A stretch of 46,952 nt of DNA from Armatimonadaceae bacterium (GCA_030446525.1 JAUJNC010000035.1:1-46952), one strand, 5' to 3'; counted from the stretch's first letter, positions 34,933 through 44,065 are shown. The notes: a model not told the origin generated them from the letters alone. Translations and numbers: made by a program.

Positions 34933-35685
34933 ATGAAAATATCAGCCAACTTGTTTGCCTTCAAAGAGCGCGAGTTCAGCGAGTTCCCCGGCATCTGCCG
35001 GGCGCTCCAAACGTCGGGCTTTCACGGGATCGAGATCCGCAACCACGCCGGGCACGACACGCCGCAGCATCTGCGGGAGGTGGCGGGCGACCACGATCTG
35101 ACCATCGTTTCCGCCTACCTCGAATACGCCTGCTTCAAGCCGGACAAGATGGACGAGACGCTGGCTTTCCAGCGCGCCGCCGGCCCCGCGTATCTGGCGC
35201 TGAGCGCGTATCCCTTCGGCGAATCGCCCGATCCCGACGTCTTCATCGCCGATTTCCGGCGCATGACGCGGGCGGCGACGGACGCGGGCTTCATCTTCCT
35301 CTTTCACAACCACGAGCGGGAACTGGTCACCCGCGACGCGGCGGGGCGGTGGCTCCTCCATCACCTGCTCGAGGAGGTGCCCGGCCTGCGGCTCGAACTC
35401 GATGTGTATTATCTGGCCAAGACCGGCATCGCGCCGCGGCAGTTTCTGGAAGAGAACGGCGACCGGATCGGCCTGCTCCATCTCAAGGACCTGGCCGGTG
35501 ACGCGGAGCAATCAACCGCCGATATCGGCGAGGGCGTCATTGACTTCGCGCCGATCCTGGAGTTTGCCGAGGCTCAGGGCCATCGCTGGATCGTGCTGGA
35601 AAACCATCGCCCGCAGGGGCCGCCCGAAGACAGCCTCGACACCTGCATCAAAAATCTGCGGAGATTCGCCGCCCCAAGGAGCTAA
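34933..35685 (+). CDS. Sugar phosphate isomerase/epimerase
   Basis: Intact 250-residue TIM barrel. Conserved residues are in FLFHNHERE (H125, H127, E128), LRLELDVYYLAKTG (D157), LLHLKD (H183) and IVLENH (E223), the metal site of the AP-endonuclease-2/xylose-isomerase-like superfamily. The LELDVYY variant is common in epimerases that sit beside Gfo/Idh dehydrogenases. It begins 6 bp after the ferritin-like gene and ends 3 bp before the dehydrogenase gene. It likely interconverts a keto-sugar produced or used by that dehydrogenase. Confidence 0.88.
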   Translation: MKISANLFAFKEREFSEFPGICRALQTSGFHGIEIRNHAGHDTPQHLREVAGDHDLTIVSAYLEYACFKPDKMDETLAFQRAAGPAYLALSAYPFGESPDPDVFIADFRRMTRAATDAGFIFLFHNHERELVTRDAAGRWLLHHLLEEVPGLRLELDVYYLAKTGIAPRQFLEENGDRIGLLHLKDLAGDAEQSTADIGEGVIDFAPILEFAEAQGHRWIVLENHRPQGPPEDSLDTCIKNLRRFAAPRS

Positions 35686-35688
35686 CGG

Positions 35689-36747
35689 ATGACCAAAACA
35701 GTGAACATCGCCGTGATCGGCCTGAACATCGGCAGGACGCTTGTCAACTGCCTCCAGGAAACGCCCGGCGTCCACATCGCCGGCGTCGCGGATTTGCGAG
35801 CCGAGATTCCCGCCGGGCCGGGCCGGCCCCCGGTTGCGCTGGCCGATTACGCCGCGTCCCTCGGCGCACGCGCCTACAACGACGGCGTCCAAATGCTGGA
35901 GGGGCTTGATCTCGACGGCGTGTGCATCGCCGTCTCGCCGGCCCATCGCAAGCCGCTGATCGAAGCGGCGGCGCGGCGGGGCGTCCCGATCTTTCTCGAA
36001 AAACCGCTGGCCGCTCACAGCGAGATGGCCCGCGAAATCGCCGCGCTGATCGAGCGGCATCCCGTGCCCTTCGTCACCGATTACATGATGACTTCGATGC
36101 CGCCGATGAAGAAGTATCGAGAGCTGGCCGCAGCCGGAGACATGGGCCAGGTCATCACGATTTGCGCGGATTTGCAGATCGCCTATCTGCCGCGCGCCGA
36201 CGGCTGGCAGTGGGACGCCAACAACGGCAACGGGCTGATCAACGAGAACGGGTGTCACATTCTGGCGCCTGTGCTGAGCGTGGCGGGCCGCCCCCAAGCG
36301 GTTCACGCCTTCGGCGGCTCGTTCAGCGGCGCGCGTCCGCTGGAAGATCACGCCGCCTGCATCCTGAAGTTCCAAAGCGGGGCCGTGGCCACGATCACGG
36401 TCGGCGGCTGCGCCTCGCTCAAGGGCGCCGCCGCGCCCGTGCATCTCGACATCTGCACCGACACGGGGCAGGCCGTGATTTCCGGCACCGATCATATGTT
36501 CAGCGCGATCACCTGGAAGACCAAAGCCGCCGATCAGCCTGCCACGCAAACCTGGCCGCAGCCGCCGCGCACGCTGGTGATGCGCGATGCCGTCGCCGAT
36601 TTCGTCGCGGCCGTCCGCGGGGGCGAGCCGCCGCTGTGCGATCTGCGGTTTTCGCTGGAGGTTCAGGAGGTCACGGACGCCCTCATCCAATCCATCCGGA
36701 CGGGAGGAACGGTGCGGCTCGACAGCCCGGCACCGGCAACATCATGA
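35689..36747 (+). CDS. Gfo/Idh/MocA-family NAD(P)-dependent oxidoreductase
   Basis: Intact 352-residue protein. The N-terminal Rossmann fold begins VNIAVIGLNIGRTLVNCLQ (the usual G-x-G-x-x-G is relaxed to G-L-N-I-G). It continues with HIAGVADL and the family signature IFLEKPLAAHSE (E105-K106-P107, the catalytic Lys). The C-terminal alpha/beta domain holds GLINENGCHILAPVLSVAG, with the Asp/His pair of the family represented as N/H. The missing third Gly and the N-for-D change are worth noting for cofactor and activity. Substrates are typically sugars, inositol or amino-sugars. Its stop overlaps the next start (ATGA). Confidence 0.9.
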   Translation: MTKTVNIAVIGLNIGRTLVNCLQETPGVHIAGVADLRAEIPAGPGRPPVALADYAASLGARAYNDGVQMLEGLDLDGVCIAVSPAHRKPLIEAAARRGVPIFLEKPLAAHSEMAREIAALIERHPVPFVTDYMMTSMPPMKKYRELAAAGDMGQVITICADLQIAYLPRADGWQWDANNGNGLINENGCHILAPVLSVAGRPQAVHAFGGSFSGARPLEDHAACILKFQSGAVATITVGGCASLKGAAAPVHLDICTDTGQAVISGTDHMFSAITWKTKAADQPATQTWPQPPRTLVMRDAVADFVAAVRGGEPPLCDLRFSLEVQEVTDALIQSIRTGGTVRLDSPAPATS

Positions 36748-37580
36748 AACTTGGCTTGCAATTCAACGGCGGCGAGGCCGAGCGCCTCATCGAGCGTCAC
36801 GGCGTGACCACGGTCCCCGCCGGCCTGCCGCAGGTTCTGGCGCAAAAACCCGAAGATCTGAAGCGCTCGTTCGAGAGCAAAGGGCTTTCGATCTGCTATT
36901 TCGCGTTCTTCGGCTTCAACCCGGTTCATCCCGACACCGAAAAAGTCGCCAGCGCCAGGGCGCAGCTCGAACAAGCGATGCCGCTCGTTGGCGACGCGGG
37001 ATGCTCCGATATTGTCATCAACGGCGGCAACTACACCCCCGGCGCCAACGGATTCGGCGCCGCGCATCCCGATAACTTTTCGCCCGGCGCGCTCGATGAC
37101 GTGGCGCGCCAGCTTGCTCCGCTCCTCGAGCTGGCGGAAAGGCATTCGGTGTTCCTCAGCATCGAACCCTACATCCATTGCGTGGTCAACTCGCCCGAAC
37201 GCTTCCTGAGCTTGAAGGAGAAAACCGGCTCCGATCACCTCACGATCTGCCTCGATGTCTGCAACTTTTACCACTACGCCGATTTGTGGCAGCCCACCCA
37301 ACACGCGGACAGGGTCTGTTCCGCTCTGGCCGGCCATTATCGCTTCGTCCACGTCAAGGACATGAAGTTCACGCCCGGCTTTCATCTGCACATCGACGAG
37401 ACCACGCTCGATCAGGGCGTCACCGACTGGGCGGCCGTGCTGCGCCACGTGCAGCGCGACTTGCCCCCGACCGGCGCCGTCGTGCTCGAACACATGAAGA
37501 CCGCGCAAGAGGTCGACATCTCGATGGCCGAACTCAAGGCCGCCGCGACGCAGGCGGGCATGGCGTTCGACCCGCGATAA
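36744..37580 (+). CDS. Second sugar phosphate isomerase/epimerase of the operon
   Basis: Intact 278-residue TIM barrel. Metal-site residues are E141 (FLSIEPYIH), D171 (ICLDVCNFYHYADLW), H203 (RFVHVKDMKF) and E249 (AVVLEHMK). SDIVINGGNYTPGANGFG is a substrate-loop region of this family. It overlaps the dehydrogenase gene by 4 bp, so both are made from one message. Two different epimerases flanking one dehydrogenase suggest sequential epimerisation-oxidation steps on one sugar acid or inositol-like compound. No transporter gene is adjacent. Confidence 0.86.
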   Translation: MKLGLQFNGGEAERLIERHGVTTVPAGLPQVLAQKPEDLKRSFESKGLSICYFAFFGFNPVHPDTEKVASARAQLEQAMPLVGDAGCSDIVINGGNYTPGANGFGAAHPDNFSPGALDDVARQLAPLLELAERHSVFLSIEPYIHCVVNSPERFLSLKEKTGSDHLTICLDVCNFYHYADLWQPTQHADRVCSALAGHYRFVHVKDMKFTPGFHLHIDETTLDQGVTDWAAVLRHVQRDLPPTGAVVLEHMKTAQEVDISMAELKAAATQAGMAFDPR

Positions 37581-37596
37581 AGGGAAAAGAAACCCG

Positions 37597-37738
37597 ATGA
37601 GCAGGAAGATTGGGAAGACGCTGGCGTGTTCGCTGTTGCTGACGGCCCTACCAGGTGAGCGTCAACGGAAAGCCGTTCGCGCAGTTCAAGCTGGCGCGCG
37701 GCGGCGCTGATATGATCGAAGTTCAACGGGCAGGGTAA
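37597..37738 (+). pseudogene. Scar of an exported protein gene
   Basis: ATG 37597 opens a signal peptide (MSRKIGKTLACSLLLTALP). It is cut off and joined, in another frame, to a C-terminal tail YQVSVNGKPFAQFKLARGGA, then DMIEVQRAG and TAA 37736-37738. The middle of the gene is absent. It parallels the scar at 33354-33592. Confidence 0.45.
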
Positions 37739-37851
37739 GGCAATTCGCCAAACGAGATCCATGAAAAATCGCTTTTTGTCGTCCCGCTGCAAAGCGCCTT
37801 CGGTGTCTCGATAGAGCGCCGCTCCGCTCGCCCTGTCCCTCGCCCCGCCGG

Positions 37852-38180
37852 ATGAACGTGTTGTTCATCGCCGTCGATGACCTCAACAACGCCGCCGGCA
37901 CTTACGGCCATCCGGTCGTCAAGACGCCCCATATCGACCGGCTCGCCTCGTGGGGCGTGCGCGCGGCCCGACACCACGCGCGTCGTCGACAACGACACAC
38001 CGCCGGGCACCCACATTCCCGGCGCCCTCTTTTTGCCGCAACTCTTCAAGAGTGAAGCACGTCGTGTTCCGCCGCTCCCTGAACGTGTGCGGCTCTTCTG
38101 CGGTCGGCGTCGGCCCTCGAGCACGCCTCGGAGCGCACCGTGGCGCTGAGCAGCATGAGGACTGGAGCGAGCTGCAGTTT
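37852..38180 (+). pseudogene. Remnant of a second sulfatase gene
   Basis: [20 protein letters not shown], then [17 protein letters not shown] is a sulfatase N-terminus, with its first 11 residues identical to the sulfatase at 27701. The C-S-P-S-R segment is missing: sequence jumps, in another frame, to [20 protein letters not shown] and [10 protein letters not shown], the part normally after the active-site loop. Only short scraps follow. Without the formylglycine Cys it cannot work. Confidence 0.65.
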
Positions 38181-38462
38181 TGATCCGTCCGTTATTTAGA
38201 AGGGGCCGGAGCAGGGATTCGGCGCCTGTCTCGCGTAATTACGGGGTGGCAGTTTTGCTTGAGGGACAGCCGACCGGACCATAATTCATGCACATCAATG
38301 CGTGGGAGAACCCACAGCGTTCCGGCAGGTCGAGATCGCAGGTGGGCGTCTACTCGGGTCCGGTGCGGGAACAGCGGTATCCGTGCCGTGCGGCCGCAGG
38401 AGAGCGGCAACAACCGGAGTGCATGGGGCAGAGGCAGCCCGGAGGTTCACGGAGAGACGAGA
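38181..38462 (+). other. Scrambled region, possible GH2-type fragment
   Basis: Mostly featureless. Around 38356-38412 the frames give REQRYPC then RPQESGNN, reminiscent of the RPQENGN motif in the C-terminal part of GH2 beta-galactosidases. Too short to be sure. Confidence 0.25.
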
Positions 38463-38905
38463 ATGATAATCGCGGATCTGAACGAAATTAAGGCCGCACC
38501 TACCCGGCGCGGCGGAAAACGCAGAACCTGGTAGGGGGCGTATCGCCCATTCAGGCGACGAATTTCTGCCTGGGCTATGTCACCCTGGAGCCGAACGGCG
38601 GCCAGGTGCCGTGGCACAACCAGGAACAGGAGGAGATCTACTTTGTCGTGGACGGGACCGGCGAGATGTGCCTGGGCGAGGAGCGCCAGATGGTCACGGG
38701 GGGCAGGCCGTGTACATCCCGTCCGGCGTGTTCCACCACCACCAACGTCGGGGACACGCCGCTGCGCATGATGTACTGCTACGGGCCGGCGGGCGATGTG
38801 GCGCACTGGCGCCAGGAATTGGAAGGGACGTTGCCACGGGCCGGCGCCGAGGCGCCGCCCCTGCCCGAAGAAGCCCAGCCCCAGTGCACCGACAAACCCG
38901 AATAG
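38463..38905 (+). pseudogene. Small cupin-domain protein, two frameshifts
   Basis: ATG 38463 begins MIIADLNEIKAAPTRRGGK. After a break near 38512 the frame gives NFCLGYVTLEPNGGQVPWHN, then QEQEEIYFVVDGTGEMCLGE, the first cupin motif with its H/Q/E metal ligands. A second break near 38705 leads through VYIPSGVFH to NVGDTPLRMMYCYGPAGDVA and a Pro/Glu-rich end at TAG 38903-38905. It is about 147 residues, a single conserved barrel of the cupin_2 type. Such proteins bind or isomerise sugars or act as metal-dependent enzymes; no substrate is evident. The MFS gene follows at once. Confidence 0.8.
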
Positions 38906-38920
38906 AGGAGTGCCCTTCTG

Positions 38921-40195
38921 CCCGAGGACGACCTGCCGATCGGGCCGCCGATGTGGGGCGCCTGCGTTTGGCGCGCACGTTCGTGGCGCTGCGGCACCCG
39001 AACTTCCGCCTGTTTATCGCGGGTCGCCTCGTTTCCTCGTCGGCATGTGGATGCAGAACACGGCGCTCGGGTGGCTGGTGGTGCTGCTCGCGAGCGGGCG
39101 AGGGGACGGGCAGCGAGGCCCAGGCGAACCTGTACCTCGGGATCATGTCGGCGGCGGGGTCGCTGCCCGTCCTGTTCGGCGCGCTGTACGGCGGCATCAT
39201 CGCCGACCGGCATTCCAAGCAAAGGATCATCGTCCTGACCCAGGCGACGCAGATGGGGCTGGCGCTTTCCATGGCCGCGCTGCTGTTTCTGGGCCAGGTC
39301 CAGATCTGGCACGTCATCCTGCTGGCCGTGCTGTTGGGAACGGTGAACGCGTTCGACATCCCCGCACGCCAGGCGTTCGTGGTCGAGATGGTGGGCAGGC
39401 AGGACCTGGGCAACGCCATCGCGCTGAACTCAAGCATCTTCAACGCGGCGCGCCGTGGGGCCGGCCCTGGCGGGCCTGCTGATCGCGGCCCTGCGGCCGC
39501 TCGGCGAGAGCCGGCGGCGCTCGCCCAATGTTTTTTGTGGAACGGGCTATCGTTTGGCGCGGTGATCGTCGGACTGCTGCTGATGCGGGGATTTCCGGCC
39601 CTGGGCGACCAGCGCGGGGCCGCCGCTGGAACAGGCCCGCGAGGTGGTGCGCTACCTGCAAAAGCCATCAGGCGGCGCGCCTGCTTATCACCCTCAGCCA
39701 TTTTTTCCGTTTTCGTCGTGCCGTACTTCGTGCTCTTACCGTCCCTGGCGCGCTTCACGCTCGGGCGGACGCCGGCGCGGCTTCGGGTTCTTGATGTCGT
39801 GTCAGGGGATGGGCGCGCTGGTCGGGGCGCTCACCACGGCCACCCTGGCGGATTACGGCCGCAAGGGCTTCGTGCTGAGCGGCGCGTCCCTGGTGTTCCC
39901 GGTCCTGCTGACGCTTCTCGCTCTCAGCCGCAGCTACCTGCTGTCCTGTTTTTGGTCGCCGGCATCGGCTTTTCGCTGATCTGCTTTCTGGGCCACAGCG
40001 AACGCCGTGCTGCAGACCTCGTCGCCGGATGCGCTGCGCGGGCGCGTCATGGGCATCTACTTGGTCCTCACCGGCCTGACGCCGCTGGGGAGCCTGTGGG
40101 CCGGGGCGGTGGCGCAGCGGTTCGGCGCGCCGGCCGCCATCGCCGTGGGGGCGGCGGTGGCGGCATCCGCCACCCTGTTTATCGTCCTTCGCTAA
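38921..40195 (+). pseudogene. MFS exporter (EntS/MFS_3-like), frameshifted
   Basis: Repaired, about 420 residues with twelve predicted helices. The N-terminal ALRHPNFRLFIAGRLVS is the typical MFS_3 start. Helices 2-3 carry YGGIIADRHSKQRIIVLTQA, the MFS loop-2/3 motif. Further pieces are FDIPARQAFVVEMVGRQDLG, NAIALNSSIFNAARR, CQGMGALVGALTTATLADYG, SPDALRGRVMGIYLVLTGLT and a last helix ending FIVLR. Breaks lie near 38960, 39045, 39100, 39455, 39530, 39620, 39690, 39775 and 39950. The start codon is unclear (GAGGAG at 38905-38910, no good ATG). It is likely a drug or siderophore-type exporter. Its stop overlaps that of the convergent gene. Confidence 0.82.
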
Positions 40196-43100
40196 TCCGC
40201 GCTTCCGCCGGATGGGTCGGACTCTGCCGCAGACTCTGTGAGCGGGCTGCCCTCCCGGGCGCCGGACTGCCCTCCCCGCCGCGCCTGGGACCGCCCCCGC
40301 CGCCGCGGACGTGCCGCCGGCGTCTCCTCCAGGCCCTCTTGCGGTTGGGGCCGCCCCACCCGGCCTCGTCCGACCGCACCTGGAGCGGCAGGAACTCGTC
40401 CGGGACCGGCGGCAGGTCGCCGTCGACAAGCTCTGAATCGGGCAGAAGCTCGGAGAGCGGCGGCAGCATGCGCGGCATCGCCGTGCGCCTCACCCGGCGC
40501 CTCCGTGGATGCCACCGGCCCGACCGCGTCCACGCCCTGGGCGCTCGCGACGCTGCCATCTTCGCCTTCCGCGGCGCGTCCGTGCGCCCCGCGCCGGCGG
40601 CGGCGTTTCTTCCTGCCCGGCGCCGCGGCATCGTCCCCGGCGAGCGGGGCGGCCCTCTTCCGTGTCGCTTTCTTCTTCGACGACGTCTGCACGGGCCGCG
40701 TCCTTATCCGCGAACGGCGCGCCCGTGGCGAGCGCCGCCGCCATCGCTTCCTCGTCCTCGGCGAGCAGGTCGCGGTCGGGGCGCGTGGCCGCATCCGCGG
40801 GCTCCATCACGAAGGGCCGCGGCGGCGGCGGCAGTTCTTCGGTTGCGCTCAGACCCGGCGGCCCGGCGTTGGGGTCCCCGCCCAGACGGGACACCTCGGC
40901 GGCCGTGCCCGAGAACAGGAGCTCGCACTCGCGGGGGCGCAGGTGGATCCGCACGCCGCGCCCGCCTGATACCAGCGTCTCGCCGCTCAGAAGGTCGAAC
41001 AGGTGCGCCTCCTCTTCCGGCAGGGCGACGGTGTTGAAGCCGTTCGACGCCGAATGGAGGCAGATCAGCGAATCGCCGATCCACGCCACGTCGTCCTCGG
41101 CGGTGTACGACGGCACGCCCGCCAGCCGGTACAGCCCGCGCAGCAGCGCGGGCGTCAGCGCCGTCTCGCCGATGAACACCGACTGCCAGGTGGGGTGCTT
41201 ACGCACCGCCAGCGACGTGTTGCCGGTCTGGACGTACTCGCCCAGGGCCTGCGCCGCGCGGTCGGTGACGAAGAACGACGGATTGATCTGCTCCTCCTCG
41301 CCCAGCCGTTGCCCGCGCAGGCCGTCCGTCAGCGGCGAGCGCCCGTCCGTGATCAGGGTGCCGGTCCTGGTTCTCCACGCCTGGAGCCGCAGGTGCATCC
41401 CGATGACGTCCGACGTCTCCGACACGCTTTCGCTCCGCCCCGCGGTCACCTCGCCTGTCCCGTCCGCTGCCGTCTCCAGACACCCCGGCCCGTACACCCA
41501 GGCGAGCGTGCGCCCGTCGCCCTGGAAGCGCTCCTTGATCGCGGCGCGCACGCCGTCGGGGAAGTGGAACGCGTTCAAAAAACAGCAGCAGGCGCGGCGC
41601 TTCCGGGAAGTTTTTGCGCAGGGAGGTCCGAGAGGAGGTAAAAGCCCAGGCGCGCGCCCGACCGGAGCAGCGCGTCGCGCTGGTTCATCACCAGCCTTCC
41701 CAGCAGGCGCTCGTCCGCGCGCACGCCGAAGAACGACTGCTCGTCCACGAAGACGGCCACGTCCGGCGGGGGCACCGCTTTGGTGCGCGGGTTGCGCCGG
41801 CGCGTCGCCAGCCTATCGCTCAGGGTGCGCAGGCGGGCGATGTGCTCCCAGACCGCCCGGTCGTCGAGCCAGCCCTGCCCCCACAGATCCATCCAGGAAA
41901 CGCCCGCCCTGTGCGCGAGCGCCGCCCCGAAGCTGTCGAGCGTGCACCGCCGCCGTAATCCTGCGCGGACGACACCCGCGGGGTTGTACGTGTCCGGGGT
42001 TTCGCCCCGCGCCAGGAAGGTCTTGGTGTCATCCTCGCTGACCCAGAGCTTGCCGGCCAGCGCCAGGGAATCGACGGGCGTCGGCAGCGGGGCCGACCCG
42101 CCCGGCGTGCGCGTTGCGTACGAGACCGGCCCGGTCAGTATGTCGATATCGGGCGAGGCGAGCACCTCTGCCAGGGCCAGGTGGCCCGATCCGGCCCGGG
42201 GGGAGCCTTCGAGCGTGTAGCCGTAGGAGACGGCCACCGCCGAGCGCCCGCCGCTGGCCTGTTTCACGGCGCGCCCCAGCCGCGTTATGACTCCGGCCAC
42301 GATCTCGGACGAGAACTCGTGGAAATCGGCGGCGCGGCGCTCCCGCTCCTGATACAGCACGGGGGCGGTGGGCGGCGCGGAGCCCGGCGGTCTCCGCTCG
42401 GGTATCTCGGCGGTTTCGAACGTCACGCCGCCGTCGTGCCAGGCGGCGCGCAGGGCGATCACGTCGTTCTGGTACCGGGTCCGCAGCCACGCCCGGAACG
42501 CGTCCCGGTTGGGGGGGGGAAATGTCGTAGCCGCGGGTGACGTCGTGGAACCACTCGCCGTGCTCCAAGTAGAAGCCGAACACGCGCTCGGCATACGGCC
42601 CCCGGGCGACGTGTTCCACGGCGGCGCGCAGGGCGGCGTCGGCGTCCTCTTCCCAGAACCGGCGGGACGCCAGCGACACATCGCCCCTGCCGCCGTCCGG
42701 GTAGAGCGTCATCTCGTCGGGGTGCGCCCGCTCCCACGAGGCGGGGGTGAGAAGATCAGCCGGGGCAGGATGAACCCTTCCGGCGCGTTCTCGGCGACGA
42801 ACCGAAGCGTCTCGTCGAGCGGGTCGTAGCGGCGCTCGCCGGACCGGGGTGGTCCAGGGCAGGTGCGCCAGCAGGGTGAAGAAGCGACCCCCGGCGTCGT
42901 AGGCCTGCCGTATCTCGCGCGCCGCGATCCCGCGGCTGTCGGGGTCCTCGGTGTTGACGAAAAACCACAGCGGCAGGCGCGGCTCGCCGTTCACGACGGT
43001 TCCTCGGGCGCCCCTTGCGGAGCGCGACGCGGGTTTCCGCGAGCCGCGCCAGCGTTTCGGGCAGCGCGTGGCGTTTTCGGGCAGCCCGGGCGGCGGCGAC

Positions 43101-43684
43101 CTCGGCCGTCTTCGTCGGGCGCCGCCCCGCGCGGCGCGGCCGGGCATCCTCCGCCGGCGCCTCCGGGGCGGGCGCCGCTTCCCCGGCGGGGGTTGCATCC
43201 GCCACCGGCTCCGCCGTCACGGCAGCGCGCCCTGGAGCCGCGTCCACGGGCGCCTGCCCCGCGCGGCATCCGCCGGTGCCGGCTCGGCCTTTTTTCGCCG
43301 GCCCGCGGCGGCGCGTACGCTTCGGGCGGCTTCGCCGCGGCCTGCGGCTTCTTGGTCAGGGGCGCCACCGGCGCCGCGTCGGCGGGCGGCTCCGCCTGCG
43401 CCGGCGGCGCCATCTCCATCACGGTGGGGCTCCTCGACTGCGTCCGCGGGCACCGCCAGCGGCGTCGCCGGCTCCTCGCCCGCCTCCGGCCTTTTCCTGG
43501 GTCGGGGGGCGCGCCGGCGTCGGGGCGGAGCGCCGGTCGCGGGATCAGGGGCGGTGGCTTCCGTGGGAGTTGTGGGAGCGGTATCTGCGGGTACGGCGAC
43601 AGCTTCGGTTATGTCGGTGTCGACGGTTTCGCTGATGTCGCCGGTGACTTCCGGCTCAGAGGCGGCGGTTCGCCTGCGGCGCAT
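40192..43684 (-). pseudogene. Very long GH42-like protein with Arg/Pro/Ala-rich tails, frameshifted
   Basis: ATG 43684 on the minus strand has AGGAG and a consensus promoter upstream. About 1,150 residues if repaired. The first ~230 are low-complexity (GAPPRRRRAPRPRKRPEAG; runs of Ala/Pro/Glu). The central part resembles a GH42-type barrel plus Rossmann-like domain: GEPRLPLWFFVNTEDPDSRG, YDAGGRFFTLLAHLPWTTPV, RVFGFYLEHGEWFHDVTRGY, SPPNRDAFRAWLRTRYQNDV, GVSWMDLWGQGWLDD, LGFYLLSDLP, LNAFHFPDGVRAAIKERFQG and DGRTLAWVYGPGCLE. A beta domain follows, then a ~200-residue acidic/basic tail (APGRKKRRRRRGAHGR) ends at TAG 40192-40194. Breaks lie near 43420, 43300, 43010, 42840, 42755, 42525, 41580, 40670 and 40480. 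Central identity is moderate; the role of the tails is unknown. Confidence 0.6.
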
Positions 43685-43749
43685 GGGGTGTATACTCCTG
43701 CTGTTTCGGGGAGGTAGGCAAATCAGGGAAAAACAAAGCGTTCGCGCCC

Positions 43750-43778
43750 ATTATACCACCCGCATTCCTCCCCGTCAA
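43750..43778 (-). promoter_or_regulatory. Promoter of the long GH42-like gene
   Basis: On the minus strand TTGACG (43773-43778), a 17-bp spacer and TATAAT (43750-43755) lie 65 bp upstream of ATG 43684. Confidence 0.8.
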
Positions 43779-43816
43779 AGTGCGGTCTTCGCGCCGGGCG
43801 ATCCGGTGTCGGGCGA

Positions 43817-43845
43817 TTGACGGCCCACCGGCCGCGTGTTACAAT
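43817..43845 (+). promoter_or_regulatory. Promoter of the tRNA gene
   Basis: TTGACG (43817-43822), a 17-bp spacer and TACAAT (43840-43845), 55 bp before the tRNA 5' end. It is divergent from the GH42-like gene promoter 38 bp away. Confidence 0.78.
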
Positions 43846-43900
43846 GCACAGGGATGGGTTACTCCCTTCTACCTGCTACGCTTTCGCACCGCCGCAGCAC

Positions 43901-43976
43901 GCCCCGGTAGTCCAACGGCAGAGACAAACGACTTAAAATCGTTCCAGTGCGAGTTCGAATCTCGCCCGGGGCACCA
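43901..43976 (+). tRNA. tRNA with UAA anticodon (Leu by codon), short variable loop
   Basis: A 76-nt cloverleaf can be drawn in full. The acceptor stem is GCCCCGG/CCGGGGC, the discriminator is A73, and CCA is encoded. The short D stem is GTC/GAC. The anticodon stem AACGA/TCGTT surrounds loop CTTAAAA with anticodon TAA (34-36). The variable loop is 5 nt (CCAGT), and the T arm is GCGAG-TTCGAAT-CTCGC. The anticodon reads UUA (Leu) and A73 fits Leu, but the short variable loop makes it a class I tRNA, whereas bacterial tRNA-Leu normally has a long variable arm. The isotype is therefore assigned by anticodon only. A consensus promoter lies 55 bp upstream. Confidence 0.88.
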
Positions 43977-44059
43977 CACCTCCTTCCCCGCGCCGCGACA
44001 CCCGCGCCGGGGCGGATGAGGCTGCCTGCCAGGCTTTCTATCCCCTCGCCCATTTCAGG

Positions 44060-44065
44060 TATAAT
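44060..44065 (+). promoter_or_regulatory. Candidate -10 box upstream of lpdA
   Basis: A perfect TATAAT 117 bp before the lpdA ATG. No good -35 lies 16-18 bp upstream, so this is only a candidate. Confidence 0.4.

Noticed and set aside
43427..43684. RNase E-like arginine-rich domain for the N-terminus of the long minus-strand gene
   Set aside because: Composition is similar, but no S1 or catalytic RNase E motif is found anywhere in the gene; the core looks GH42-like.
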